Assembly: GCA_037447655.1 (NCBI GenBank)
Contig: JBBHKE010003103.1
Location: forward strand, 1 to 64,000
DNA length: 64,000 nucleotides
Source of the DNA: Zygnema cylindricum
Taxonomy: Eukaryota > Streptophyta > Zygnematophyceae > Zygnematales > Zygnemataceae
Direction of reading: 5' to 3'
A program made the translations under genes and the position numbers. Each line of letters starts with the position of its first letter. Within the stretch, counting starts at the first letter, position 1. Shown here one piece after another: positions 34,139 through 46,200 of the stretch. The notes under the pieces were generated by a model, which worked only from the letters and a program-made list of their open reading frames with translations, was not told the origin of the DNA and searched no databases.

Positions 34139-35626
34139 AACTTATAAGCTTGCTTTGTCATTTCCAAATTCCCAACATCAGTGATAGTGTGAAGCGTAAT
34201 CGAAATATTTTATCGATTCAGTCTGGCCGAGCATTACTATTGACTGTGGATATTCTCCCAATTTGTAAAACATAAAATGACAAAAGCCAAAAGTACCACC
34301 TGTGTCCTTTGCCTGTCCTCCCAAACCACCTCAATTGCCTCATAAACGATTCATTTTTTCTTAAAAGATAGAAACAAGAAAAGGTGATAGCCTCCACAAG
34401 AAAAAGAAAAAGAAACATAAAAATATCTAAACTTGGGCCGAGGTAAATGAATGTGAAGATTTTCTCTAAATCTCCCTTTCTTCACCTTGTTTTGAAAAAG
34501 AAAATACAAGATTTTGATGCCCAAATAAAACAAACTCGTGCTTCGAAGAGAATCAAAATTACATGCACAGGAATTACAAAAAGGTAGGGGAGAGGAGATG
34601 ATGTATTTTTTGGAGTGTGCATGCCACAGCTCTAGAGCCATCAACCTCCCGTAAAAAAAAAACCGCGTACAGGTTTGGATCTCAGCTAGGATACCGTAAT
34701 TAAGGTAGATTGTATGTCTCTAAGTCGTACAATTTCACACGCCATTTTCACCATTAACTTCAAATAGAATCCAGACAATGGAAATCTTATTTCAAAACTC
34801 AGATTTAGGAAAATAACTCCAGGATGACACCATATAATGATGGACCTAAAAAAATGATTACGAGCTCAACAAAGTTTATGTGATTCGCCCCTCTGTTTAT
34901 CAAATAACATTCTTGAGTGACATGCAAGAATCAAATACCTCAAACAACACATAAGAGCACCACACACCTTGCAATCCTACAAAAAAATGATCCACAGACT
35001 CCACACCACCATTGCAATTTCACAAGGTGCTCCGTTTTCAACTCCTTTCATCGTCAACCTACATCCTTGTGAATAATTGTGAAAGCCGTGACAATCAACA
35101 TTATTTTATAGCATTGCCACGACTGATTGCAAAATCGTTGCTGTGTATTGTCTCTAAAAAACAAATATCAATTCGAGCATGCATTATGAAGACGATGTAC
35201 ATGAAAAAGCTGATATATACAACAGCCGATATTACATAGAACAAATTTTTACACCGATAAGGAGGCAAAAGTTGTGACGTAAAATCATAATGAAGGATAT
35301 TCCCATGTCACCCATCCGGATTTTTGCTAGTGTGCTTTTCCATTTTTTTTTGTTTTAGCAAAGAAACCATTGTCATTACTCAAGGCGATAGATCTAATCA
35401 GGGACGATCATTTCCGTGTGCCGGCAGAGAATTCGTTTAAAACCGGTCAAGAATTTATGACGCAGCTGAAACATTATGATTGCAACAAAGTAGTGATTTG
35501 TACAAGTCGTGCAACTGTCATAATAACCACAATCTAACAGTATCCTGTCTGAAACGAGTGAATTCAACGATACCTCGATTTTGCGTTGCTAGGGAAATGC
35601 TATATCAAACAGCACTGGCGGATCAT
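34139..35626. other. Non-coding stretch
   Basis: I see no recognisable gene. Around 35355-35510 the plus strand has an acceptor-like TTTTAG followed by an open segment (KKPLSLLKAIDLIRDDHF, then VPAENSFKTGQEFMTQLKHY) that resembles coding DNA but is unassigned. Confidence 0.35.
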
Positions 35627-35734
35627 ATTGATGGTTTTCCACGATATTGTATTAAGCATCACATTGATGGTTTTCCACGATATTGTATTAAGCATGACAT
35701 TGATGGTTTTCCACGATATTGTATTAAGCATCAC
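35627..35734. repeat. 36-bp tandem repeat, three copies
   Basis: The unit begins ATTGATGGTTTTCCACGATA and runs to AAGCATCAC. The three copies are identical apart from one position near the end of the second, so the duplication is recent. It lies just downstream of the decayed MATE exons. Confidence 0.9.
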
Positions 35735-35865
35735 ACTAGAATGCAAATGAAGTGCATTGGAATCACACAGGTGCAACAATATATCGTGTCTCAATGGGAG
35801 AGGAAACGCAAGACGTCCGGAGACTAACATCCCCAAAGCAACTACAAAACAAGTTGAATAAATTG

Positions 35866-37561
35866 GCAGAGGGAGAGGGAGAAGGAGAGGAAGAGGGTGA
35901 AGGGGAAGGAGAGGAAGAGGGAGAAGGGGAACGAGAATAAGAGGGAGAGGAACTGAAAAAACATTCTGGAAGTGGACAAAACCTGGTAAAACTTGATGAG
36001 TGGTTGGATAAATGATGATGCAAAGAGACTTGGTAACAGCCAATGAGCATACAAACCTGCAGGCAACCCAAAGTTTCCAAATAAGAGAGAGTGGGAGGAA
36101 AAGGAAAATGGTGTCTCAAACAATCAAGAATATTAGAGAGGAAGTAAGGGTCGGGGGAGTGGCAGAGAAAAAGGAGGGAAGAGAGAAAAAAAAAGAGGCA
36201 CCAACGAAGCTGGGAAACTATGAAGAAATTTTAAGACTTTGTCCTTCCGCTTACCAACCAAATAAGAGATAGTCGGGTCCTGTCCAAAGAAAAGGAGAGC
36301 CGGTTCCAAATGCCACCAGAAGACAGCCACAGAACAGGAAAATACCCCAAGTACAAGCATGGCACTTTGGGTGAATTGACCAATCTGAAAACAAATTCAA
36401 AAAGTCCCTCCCTCTCCCATTTTTTTTTGTCATAGAAACGCAATGAAAAATTGATAAAATTGAATTAGCAGTTTCAGGTATAATACATCGGACTTACCAG
36501 ATGATACTGTTTGGCTCCATATGCTTGCCCACAAGACGTTTCACGTCCACTTGCAAGTGCCAACTGTCATAAAACACCCTCCCAGTCATTGTTTTTCATT
36601 AGTTAACTTATCTATACTCACTGTTTCTCCAAATTCCCCCCAAGACGGACCTTTTAACTCTCACAACATCCAACTCTATTTTTACTCCCTTTCCAGGCCA
36701 GTTTCGACCCTTTTTTTTCCACTTTTCCCTTGTCTCTTTCCATCATTATGTGCCATGTGAGATTGATCATAGTGGTAGCGAGTGAGGTGGCCGCCAGTTC
36801 GAGTTTTCCGATGTGACCCACGTAGATGAGAGCCACCAGATTTAGCATGTATTGAAGAACATTCATGCCCACCATGGGTCTTGCACATGTCCAAAAACAA
36901 GTGAGTTGTGTGTCCGTTTTGTGTCAACCTCGTGCCAGTTCCTGATATTTATTCAGTTATTCTGATGTTAGATTGTCAAATCTTTGTTGATTTTTACGGT
37001 TTATGAACCGATTCTTATTGAATTCATGACCATTCTGACAGAATTTCATCTGAATTTTGACGACCTTGTGCCAGATTTGTGTTGATTTTGCGTCGGTTGT
37101 GAAAACAGTTTGATGCCAGTTTTTGTCTGATAAATGAAGTACAAGGATGATAAGAGCAAGAAGGAAATGCACATTCACTGAGGCTTCCCGTGAATTGAGT
37201 TTTGTCCTTTCTAAAAATAAGAAAAATACAATTTTTAGAAGTGGTCTAAGTGCAATTTTGACCTTTGACCCCAAAAGAAGGATGTATGTAAAAACAGAAT
37301 GACGGAAAGAAAAGAGTACATACGGAGTCGATAAGGGATAAAGTGGAGAAATGTGAGAAATGTGCTAGAGAGGAGAGAGAGCACTAGATATGGGAGTAAA
37401 TAACGAATTGGATACAAGTATGGAAGAGGGTATTAGATGAAGGAGAGGAAAGAGAAAACAAGAAACGAGAGCGAGAAAAAAGGTTCCTCACCTGCAAATA
37501 TTACTTGCTTCTTTGCCTCCTCCAAGGCAGCTGCCTTCGATGAACCTTGCACCCAATTATT
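35866..37561 (-). pseudogene. Decayed MATE (DETOXIFICATION) efflux transporter
   Basis: Minus-strand pieces follow the plant MATE order: 37561-37492 (ALEEAKKQVIFA), 36879 to about 36751 (PMVGMNVLQYMLNLVALIYV, GHIGKLELAATSLAT), 36563-36498 (ETSCGQAYGAKQYHL), 36384-36255 (EPALLFFGQDPTISYLVG), 36056-35983 (YAHWLLPSLFASSFIQPLIK) and from 35965 (NVFSVPLPLILV). MATE proteins are 12-helix H+ or Na+ antiporters exporting organic cations and flavonoids; only the first few helices remain. The exon 2 acceptor is displaced by one base and breaks the frame. Exon 2 has no GT donor. The gap between the last two pieces is 17 nt, too short for an intron. The last piece dissolves into a GAGGGA/CCCTCT microsatellite. 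No C-terminal half was found. Confidence 0.82.
35869..35955. repeat. GGGAGA/GGAGAA microsatellite inside the MATE pseudogene
   Basis: An imperfect purine repeat (GAGGGAGAGGGAGAAGGAGA and similar) lies exactly where the MATE frame should continue on the minus strand. Confidence 0.85.
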
Positions 37562-38340
37562 CTGAAATTAAAGGCATAAATCCATCACCCAGTTGCCCAC
37601 TCTCACCATTTGCGACGCTTTGCCACTCTCTTTGTTACACTGTAACAATTTGTCATAAAGAAAATGTCAAAACTGGCGGCACCTGATCTCACGTGGATAG
37701 ACACAAGAAAAAACTATTCTTGAATTGGAAAACTGTGCCTTTTGAAATTGATATGGATGGGCTTTGATCCAAGTACTACAAAAAAGGAAAATTCTTGGTT
37801 GATGGTCCTTTACAAAGTAGCTTGAAATGCATATCTTTCTTTGCACTTAGGAGGTGAGATTAAATATTAAGGTTTGACGTTCACCGTAATTAGAGTGGAT
37901 AGCAATAATTGATTCAAGCCGGGGTGAGCATTTAAAAGCTCTTGAAAGAAAATCAAGTGAACTTGCTCATTACAGAACAATAATTGACATTGATCGCACC
38001 TAAATTTAGACTGAAGTAAGCAAATGTTTTGCCTGATGTTTACATAAAACAAAGTGGAAAGTGTAACGAGGAACAAAGAGCATAAAAAAAAACACACAAT
38101 CAGTTCAGTTGATGAGTATAAAATCGGAAGTTGCAAACACTCCGACAAAAAGGGTTCACTAACAGGGGAATCTAAAAAACAACATTAAAAGCAGTGGTGA
38201 TTAAAGGATGTAATTTAATATATTTGCCTAAGTTTAAATAAATGTAAAAACCCTGGATACTAGGACGATGTAAACTAGGAGCACGATTAGCTAAAACTGG
38301 ATGATGTTGGCAAAGTTGCCGCAAAATGGAAAAAATTAGG
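37562..38340. other. Non-coding stretch
   Basis: A possible short MATE upstream exon ending before GTGAGAG may lie at about 37605-37640 (minus). Beyond it I see only AT-rich DNA. The minus-strand frame at 37867-38148 has a Cys-containing segment (KFRCDQCQLLFCNEQ) that I cannot assign. Confidence 0.35.
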
Positions 38341-39021
38341 GGATCTTGCTGACGTATTTATTCCTCACTCTCCAGGACAGTAAAAATAATATTTTCTTTA
38401 AGTAACCTTTGAATAACAAAAGGCTTAAAAAGTATCAAAGCCATTTTTACCGGTAAACCAATTTGTTCTAACTGTAAATTAGGATTACGAATAATAACAT
38501 TCTTCCAGAATAATCTACATGTTTTCCTAAGGAGTAACGAGGGAGAATTCCTTCTTTTCCACTCAAACTTTGGACTAAGCTACGAGCTTTGTTGCGTTTG
38601 CTATTGGTGTTACCGTAAATAAGTTGATCTACTTATTTTTGCAAGCGACGTTTTTCGTTTTCTAGGATGTCTTTGAAAAATATTTTGAATTTTTCATTTA
38701 ATTCTAAATAATGTCGTAAATGTTCGTTAATTAAAATAACTCGACGATAAGTGTTGTTATCTTTACTAGTAGCAATTACTTCTCCTGCTTATAATTTAGT
38801 AATTGGACGCAGACCGCAGGGAATAATAGGTAGATCACGGATAATCATTCATCTTAGGTCAAGAGAGTTCTTTTGTAAAGCTTTTAAAAAAATATTTTTT
38901 TCGTTACGTCTTTTTGTTATAGCCTTCTTCTCGTTCTTCTGTTTGTAATTTTTTCAGCAAAGCGGCTTGGTCTAGGAGACCAAGTAATTCTTCAAAAGCC
39001 TCACTTCCGTTAGCGACACGT
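38341..39021 (-). pseudogene. Decayed RNA polymerase beta-prime (RpoC/RpoC1-like) fragment
   Basis: Reading the minus strand from 39021 gives the bacterial/plastid beta-prime order with several frame changes: GSEAFEELLGLLDQAALLKK, MIIRDLPIIPCGLRPITKL, NNTYRRVILINEHLRHYLEL, ENEKRRLQK, KARSLVQSLSGKEG, SLGKHVDYSG and LEQIGLPVKMALILFKPFVI. These match the family landmarks WMI..LPV.PP.LRP, YRRVI.RN, NEKR.LQE.VD, GK.GR.R, LGKRVDYSGRSVI and GLP..MA.ELF.PFVI. At least two in-frame TAA codons and two frameshifts interrupt it. The sequence is far from streptophyte plastid rpoC1 (for example no DNGIRGQPM). It is therefore either a very old plastid insertion or DNA from another plastid or bacterial lineage. 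Confidence 0.75.
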
Positions 39022-39474
39022 ACTTTTCAATTTTTTCCCTGAATTACTAAGCGGAATGAAAGTTAGCCTCACCAGGAGGCAAGGAGGGAGGAGGTTTTTT
39101 CGTCAAAATTACAAAAAACTTTTTAGTACACATTCTTTTTAAGTTCTATTTTAAATGATTTTGATTGGCTATTCGTTTAGAAGTCATCATTTAAAATAAT
39201 TTTGTTAAGGTACGGATGAATCATTCGAAAAGCGACTTCATGTTTTTTCAAAGTCGGATTTTTGCATTCCGAAAAGGGTTTGCGGAAAAGAAGTTGACTT
39301 ACCACAGTTGTCAAGTTTTGACGCACTTGACCGTATATTTTGTCCGTTTCTACGCTCCAAATTGTACATTTTGTCCGTAGCTACACTCCAAAAAGGTTGA
39401 CAGGTGAGCGGTCGGTCATTTTGGCGCCTCTGTTTTTTGTTTTTTTGCGAAATGAATGGTACGGGGTGATTCGT

Positions 39475-39515
39475 TTCCTCATCTCATTCATCATTCATTC
39501 CCTGTGTGAATGCAG
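39475..39515 (-). repeat. 41-bp terminal-repeat-like sequence, right copy
   Basis: It runs TTCCTCATCTCATTCATCAT to CCCTGTGTGAATGCAG, the inverted partner of 30440-30480 with three mismatches. The flanks show no obvious target-site duplication. Confidence 0.7.
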
Positions 39516-40977
39516 CAATAGAAACACGAAGCCGAAAATGTTTTCGACCTCAGTTGTTCATGTGGAACTGCAGAGTCTAAAATCATCCGTGCGCTTTTTG
39601 TCTCGTACGGTATTATGCTTCAATGTAATACTCATCGCTATCAGAGTAAATCACTCTAATTCGAGTAACATTATTTCTGAACAGAATTCATAAATTATTG
39701 TTAATAGCAATGATAGTTTGAGTGCTTCATAATTAGCCACGTAACAAGATATAATTTAATGTAGTTTCTCAACTATAGTAAGGGGTGAACGCTAATAATT
39801 CACGAACTCTTATGGCTAAGGGTGACGTTTCATCAGGCGAAAAGTGGAGTAGTTTACAAAAATCCGCGACTCTCCGTACTAAATCGTATCGCTTATTTTG
39901 TTTTTATACGAAAAACAACATTACAAAGAATCTTGCCGATACTCTTCGAAGGTCTTGGAGGTAATACTGGCCGTCGGATGTTCATCTGCGAGGAGTTCGC
40001 TTCTTTTTTCTCTGTAACTGTCAACCCACCTCCCACCTCGCACCTCGAGGAGGTGGGTTGGCAGATACAGAAAAAAAAAATTAGTGACACGTTGGAAGAT
40101 TAGGCTACGTGTCATGAAAGAAAGCCAACTAAAAATCTTAAAATTTGCACATGACACGCGCTTTCCAAAATGCAACCGAAAATAGAAACGAAATTTCGTA
40201 ACAACCCTTCGTCACGCTATTTTCGGTAACTTTTGTTCGTCACACTATTTCTCTCAAAGGACTTTTTTTATGTTCGAAAAAAAAAACCCTAAAAAATGAG
40301 CTGGCGTACAGACTGGCGTATGCAAAAAGTATAAAACTTTTGTCGTATGATGGTTTCGTACGTAGGTACATGGTACGCAAAAGAAGATTTGAAGTTAAGT
40401 TTGTCGGTGCTAAAAATCTGAAAGATATTCACTATCGGATCGTAGCTTGCGTGGCGCTAATCAATTTAGAACACGTGGTTTACAAAGTCTACGTGATGGA
40501 ACATCGACTCAGGGTAACATTCCATTAGGCGGTCCCAGTAAATGTTCGGACAAGTCTACTGACAGTGTTTACTGGAAGTCCGCTCCATTTTGTCGGGCCA
40601 GTAACGAACCTTCCCCAATTATGATTGGCGCCACATAGGTTAGAGTCCAGGGTAAAATCTTAAAAGAATCTACAAACGGAAAGTCAGAACAAAATATCTG
40701 TATGACCGGAGGTAGTTAAGGATTCGTACGTCAAGTTTGCGGCTAGATTTTGATTTTCAAAATGAAAATCAAAATTTCGAAACGGAATGGCAGAAGGACG
40801 CGACAAACTTTGAATGTCGGTGGATGTCAGACGGAGCGTGCGAGGATATTTTTGACAGACCTGCATCCAGCGTGGCAGGCGGCACATGGCCTGTACGACG
40901 TGTACGCCTGCGATCGCTTGTTAAAAGTATATTTTTTTTTGCTTTTTCACGTGTACCAATGGTAATCATCGAGTGGG

Positions 40978-41007
40978 CCCCAACTCTCCTCGCGAGGAGA
41001 GTTGGGG
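40978..41007. repeat. Perfect 30-bp palindrome
   Basis: CCCCAACTCTCCTCG is followed directly by its exact reverse complement, with no loop. The surrounding sequence is unassigned. Confidence 0.9.
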
Positions 41008-41660
41008 GCCACTGGTTGATGTGCGCGATTGCTTCGCGGATCTCAAAAAGTGAAACATCCAACGGTCAATAATGACGCCTACATCATTGGAGCTTCTCGA
41101 CAGATTTCCAGTAACGATGTTTCGTTGACAAAAAAAATAAAAATAGTACCAATCTGTACGACACTGTACGAAAATGTACGGCGTCCAGTAACGAACCCCA
41201 CTTTTCGTCTAATGGAATGTTACCCTCAATCGACCCGATCTGTAGAGTTGGCCGTATGATTACAGAAACGTATGATGGAACTTCACCCTAAAGCTGGTGA
41301 TTGTACATTATGTACAGTGACTACATTATTTAAATGCCTTTTGAATTAGGGTGCGTCTCCATGTGCTTAAGTAAGGGTTTTTTTTGTCGTTTTCCTGTAA
41401 AACTTAGAGACGTACCGCGTAAGTTTCAACCGTACGAAAAAATAGAGAAAATGAGAAGTACATTTTGAGTCATCATCGAATTTAAGATGTACTACATGTT
41501 GTCGTTTTGTGTTCTTCGACCCACGGCCACGCAAAAAAAACGTCATCTTCAGACTTTTCTTTAAAACAGGGCCGATGTATTATAAAACAAAGTATTTTCG
41601 AAAAACAAATGGGAACACGTATTCGCAGGTGTATTTTTTTTACAAAAATTTCAAACGAAT

Positions 41661-42092
41661 TCAAACGACGGCGAAAGGTACACTATTCGTTATGTTTTGT
41701 CCGTTTGCGTCCATCAAAGTACACAATTTGTTGTGTTTTGTCGCGTTTCGTTTAGTACGAACTTTTCCATTCCAAGGGTCTGAAAATTCCGATGCCATTT
41801 GACGAAATCCTGAGAAATCTCTGAGGGCGCCCCAGCAAGCCGCACACGCCGCCTCTCTCACGCAGCCTCGCATTCGCGCAGCCTTGAATTTACAATTTGG
41901 TGCGTCATCACAGATTGTACACTGTCGATAGCCGTCACGGGCATTGTCGACGTATACAATCATCACGCCCTTAAGTGACAACTTCGTTTGGTACACATAG
42001 GGACACCCGAAATCCGAGCCCGCCGGATCTGCGCTAAAAAACAAAAAAAAAAGTTTGAAGTAGATAGAGACGCCCTTAGTGTTATGTGCCAA
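41661..42092 (-). other. Cys-rich open frame, unassigned
   Basis: After an AG near 42036 the minus strand reads ADPAGSDFGCPYVYQTKLSL, then a Cys-rich part (RQCTICDDAPNCKFKAARMR, CVREAACAACW). The CxxC and spaced Cys pattern suggests a metal-binding segment. I recognise no family, and a mobile-element origin is likely given the surroundings. The full frame is 143 codons, but its first part (poly-F) is probably intronic. Confidence 0.3.
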
Positions 42093-43249
42093 ACAATGAT
42101 AACGTTTTGACGGCTTTGGGTCATTGAATCCCTATAGCGTGATAACACTATTTAACTCACGAAAACTAACAATTTATTTACGGTAAGAACGATCCATGGT
42201 GTACTGCAGTAATAAAACACTACTCATAATGAGCCACATTGCGAAACATAATTTAGTGTAGTTTGTTTTAACAAAGTGTTACCACTTACAGCTTACTAAA
42301 TTAACCAACGTTGGGTTCCACTTGACAACCCCATAAGAAATTAGAGTATCGGTTTAAACGCTTTAACCTAAAGTTTAAACATTTTTTTGAAGTTGAATTC
42401 TTAAGTGCCCTTTCACAATTAATTAATAAGAGTGTCATTATAATAAAAAAGTAGGCAAGAGAGGAACCGATTCGACAAGGGAACCAAACAGGAAAGAAAA
42501 TATATTGATAATAATTTCAGGGTAACCCAAGATTGAGAGGTAAATGTCTTGAATTTGTTATTCTTATGGAGGAGGATTCTTACAAACATCAACCTTTGCA
42601 TTCGACTGCGTGAATATTGAAGGGAACTGTGTGACGTGTTACATACATCGAAGAGGAGAAACGAAATGTGAACTATTTTCTCACATATGCGTACTAGACG
42701 AACGATGGTAGGGGAATCCCCACCCTTGTGTGACAACCCTTAACATCTTAAGGGTTTAATGTGTAATAGGTTGAAAAGAGTATGTGACTTGTATCAAACA
42801 CTGTATATCACGCATTAGTATGACTATACAAATTACGACCCAAGAACCTTAAACGTGTTGTGGGTAATCATCCTATGTAATGTTTTTGCGTTGTTCGTCC
42901 TATGTATGAGTTATTTGCAATGTGAAAACACGTTTGTAATAATTACAGACTTTATTCGCATGTTTTTGTGGGTGCTCTCCAAATTTGGTGTTATGGGTTA
43001 ACCAATCACCTATAAACTGTAGTGTTATAGAAAAATATTATTTCGTATTTCCTCCCTCCTTTTTACTCGGATGGGTGTTGGGGTCTAAACATGTCAACTT
43101 CTCGATGCATGATCCAAAGTTTTTGAAGTTACCTGTATAGGGGACATAAACTTCCGCTTGTATTTGGCGAAACACGCAATACGTCTCGACTTGTGTGCGG
43201 AAGGTCCGGATTGTTTACGTTCACACTATTGACTAACTATTATCCGTAG
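42093..43249. other. Upstream of DNMT2 remnant, no exon found
   Basis: I read this stretch for the missing DNMT2 catalytic motifs (PPCQP, ENV) and found none. A block near 42225-42300 is repeated at 17580 and 39725. A branch-like CTAAC (43232-43236) and AG (43248-43249) precede the first visible DNMT2 exon, so an intron does reach upstream. Confidence 0.5.
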
Positions 43250-46200
43250 ACACTATACTTGATGGAGTCTCTTGCAATGTGTGGCTATCGAGTGCAAGAA
43301 TTTGTGCTGAGCCCTATCCAGTTTGGCATTCCATATTCTCGCCCGCGGTACTTTTGCCTGGTAAGTACTTTTTGCAGCCTATTAAGGCCCTGTTATAAGA
43401 AGTTGTGGTTTCAATTGTAGGAAGTATGATCCTAGTGATTTTTCTCCATTTATTTTACAACTTGTATCTCTCGTTCTTAAAGTTCCGTTGCTGTACACAA
43501 CCAGGTTTAAGTCCCTGATGTAAGACTCTGTGGTTTCAAATGTAATATGATTTCGGTGATTTTTGTCCATTTCTGCTACTTCTATCTCTTTTACTTAACG
43601 TTGCGTAGTACACAATCAGGTACTAACCTTCGGCTGTCTGGCAGGCCAGACTGCAGAGGAGCTTCCCACACGGTGTGCTTGATGGACGTCTACTTTACTC
43701 TGCCTTACCCCTTTTGCATCCTCATCCCACTAGCGAGGAAGAATGCAATATCTGTGCGTCCGTCTCCCTCAATTCAGAACCTTCTGATTTTACCGTGTAT
43801 ACAACTCAAACATGTGACACTCAAAAGGAAGAGATAAAGGAGGGAATCGAAGAGCAGACGGATGTAGCTAGTGTAGAAACAGCTGACCAAGGGTTGTCCT
43901 CTTTCGGAGTCAACATGGCTGTTTTTTGTCGACCCATTAGGGACTTTCTTGTTTCTGAACCAGAGGATTTACCAGGCAGTTTACAAGACTTTTCACATCT
44001 ACCCAGTGACCAGACTGAAGTAAGGTGCAATGCAACTGGTGTATCATTTGACATTGGTCGCTCCGTGACGGAGCAGAAAAGGGATGATATTGTCAATGGC
44101 GTTTCTTCCTCAACTGAAAACCTCCAAGAAGCGGCAAATGGATTTGTCATTACAGACAGGACAGACAACTGTAGAACTGAAACATGCAGTACATGTAGTT
44201 GCCGTACCAACAAAGGTGGTATTGTTGATGATTCACTGGAGTCATGTAAAAACCATAAATTTGATGCTTCATCCTGTAACTGCAGCAAATTACAGGTGCT
44301 TCCTATGCACACAAGCTCGCAAGCAGCCAGACAGACAAGAGATTTGGAGGTTCTCGAGTGTCAAGACTTAGGTAGAGAAGCAGTAGGCCCTTTGGCGACT
44401 GCATCAGCGATTACGGCTCTCTCCTCTGGGAGTCCAGATTTTTCTGTCAGCAATTCAGTTGTTTCAGGAGTTAAATCCTTTCAGGACAAAAAGCCTGCGT
44501 TACTGTCATGTGGAGGAATGAGTGAATGGCAAGCTTATATGGTTCCGCCGGCAGTCTATGAACGCTGGGGTGAAGCTATGGGTAAGTGTGTGCTTCTAGT
44601 TCTGTTGCTGTATGTTCTACTTTTTGTTAGGAATCCTGACTGTTTGTTTAGATTTTTCTCGTGTCTCCGGCATTTTCAGTTTATTTCAACAGTGTGATGA
44701 ATTTTAGGTGCGAGTTTTAAGATTTCTTGTTTACGTTTTCATTGTTTTCTTTGGCGGCACATATTGATTCATGAAGCTGTCCATATCTTGTTCCATTTTA
44801 TACTTGTCATTAATATAGTGCGAGGTTATTTGATATGTTCATATAATATTTGCTGGCCTGCATGCACTCTTAATATCTGCTGGGCATATGCTTTTGTAAT
44901 CTTTCAATGATAGTGAGGCAAAACCTCTTTGGTCTCGCAGTGTTGTGCTCTGACATTTGAAGTGTTTAATAATAACGGGAAATGCTTGTTTAAACAACAT
45001 TTCCACGTTTTAGACTTTTGTGCGCCGTCTTCTTGTGTATTCCTTATTGTTATTTGTACAGGAAGGGCAGAATGTGCCTTTTATCCAGTTGGTCTAAACA
45101 TTATAAATGAGGGTTTAAATGCAAAACAAGATTTTGTTGCTGAAACTTCTTAAGTTTGGCGTTTAAACCCAAACATTGATGGTCGAGGTATGGCATTGGT
45201 TCAACAGATATCGTGACTGAAAGCTCCCGGCGCTGCTGCTGCTTCACTAAAAGTTATGTCAAGTATGCCAAGGGCACGGGATCAGTGTTAGCTACACATG
45301 TGAGTGCACTCAAAGATCCGAAATCCGTATTATGGATAGCTCGTTTATTATATCATCTTTTGAGGTTTGTCGCTCTGTTTGAGAGGAGTGTACAATGAGT
45401 CTTTGATTTGATCGTGTTGTATGTGTATGCACTTTGTAATTCGTTAATTCATTTTGGGATTGCATATGTGAGCCAATATAGACTGGTCACTGACAAAGAA
45501 AAGGGAATAAAAAACACATGTCGAAGGCATTTGAGTATTGCCCATTGTGTTTGGTGCTAGTGAATGTTCTTGGCAACTTTTGCAACGTTTTTTGTAGCTT
45601 TTCGATCTTCCCAAGAAAAAGTATCGAATGGAAAGGTCCACCATACATTATGTGCCTGTTTTTTTGGCAAATAGCCCTAACCTTGGAGAAACAAGCACAT
45701 GGACTGGATTTTCACTATCAAGTTGGGAAACCTGCAACAGAGATGCAACCAACAGGAAGGTGTTCACTTATATGTCTCATTATTTAAGTAGAGATTGCTA
45801 GTGTAACTATTAACACTTTTTCCCCGTTTATTGAGAGATTGCAATCTCGCATTTTATCTACGCAGTTGCATTTCATCAGAAATTGTTCAACACAGCGTAA
45901 TTTGGTAAGCACTGTCACATGTGTGTAAAAATGGTGACATTCTATGTTTTACAAGCTTGTTTTCGAAAATGTAGAGACGAGTCTCTTCCCTTCACTTGAA
46001 CAGCGTTGCCAATAGCATAAAGACGTTGAGAACTTTGTCATCAATTATGTGAGTCTTTGGAATGGATGAGTTCATTAGGCAAGTTCTGTCAATTATGAGC
46101 AAACTGGTTGTGTTGTCAGTTTTACCAATTCACAGCTCTGTGGCAACAGAGTAGAAGTGAGGGAGAACATGACTTCTGGCAAAGGTTTAAACAAAATAAA

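Larger units (their letters stand above)
39022..41660. other. Non-coding and unassigned DNA
   Basis: It contains the right copy of the 41-bp terminal-like repeat (39475-39515), a block shared with 17580-17700 near 39725-39820, a hairpin at 40022-40062 and a perfect palindrome at 40978-41007. Open plus-strand frames at 40737-41072 have no recognised motif. GTACG-type words are frequent. Confidence 0.4.
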
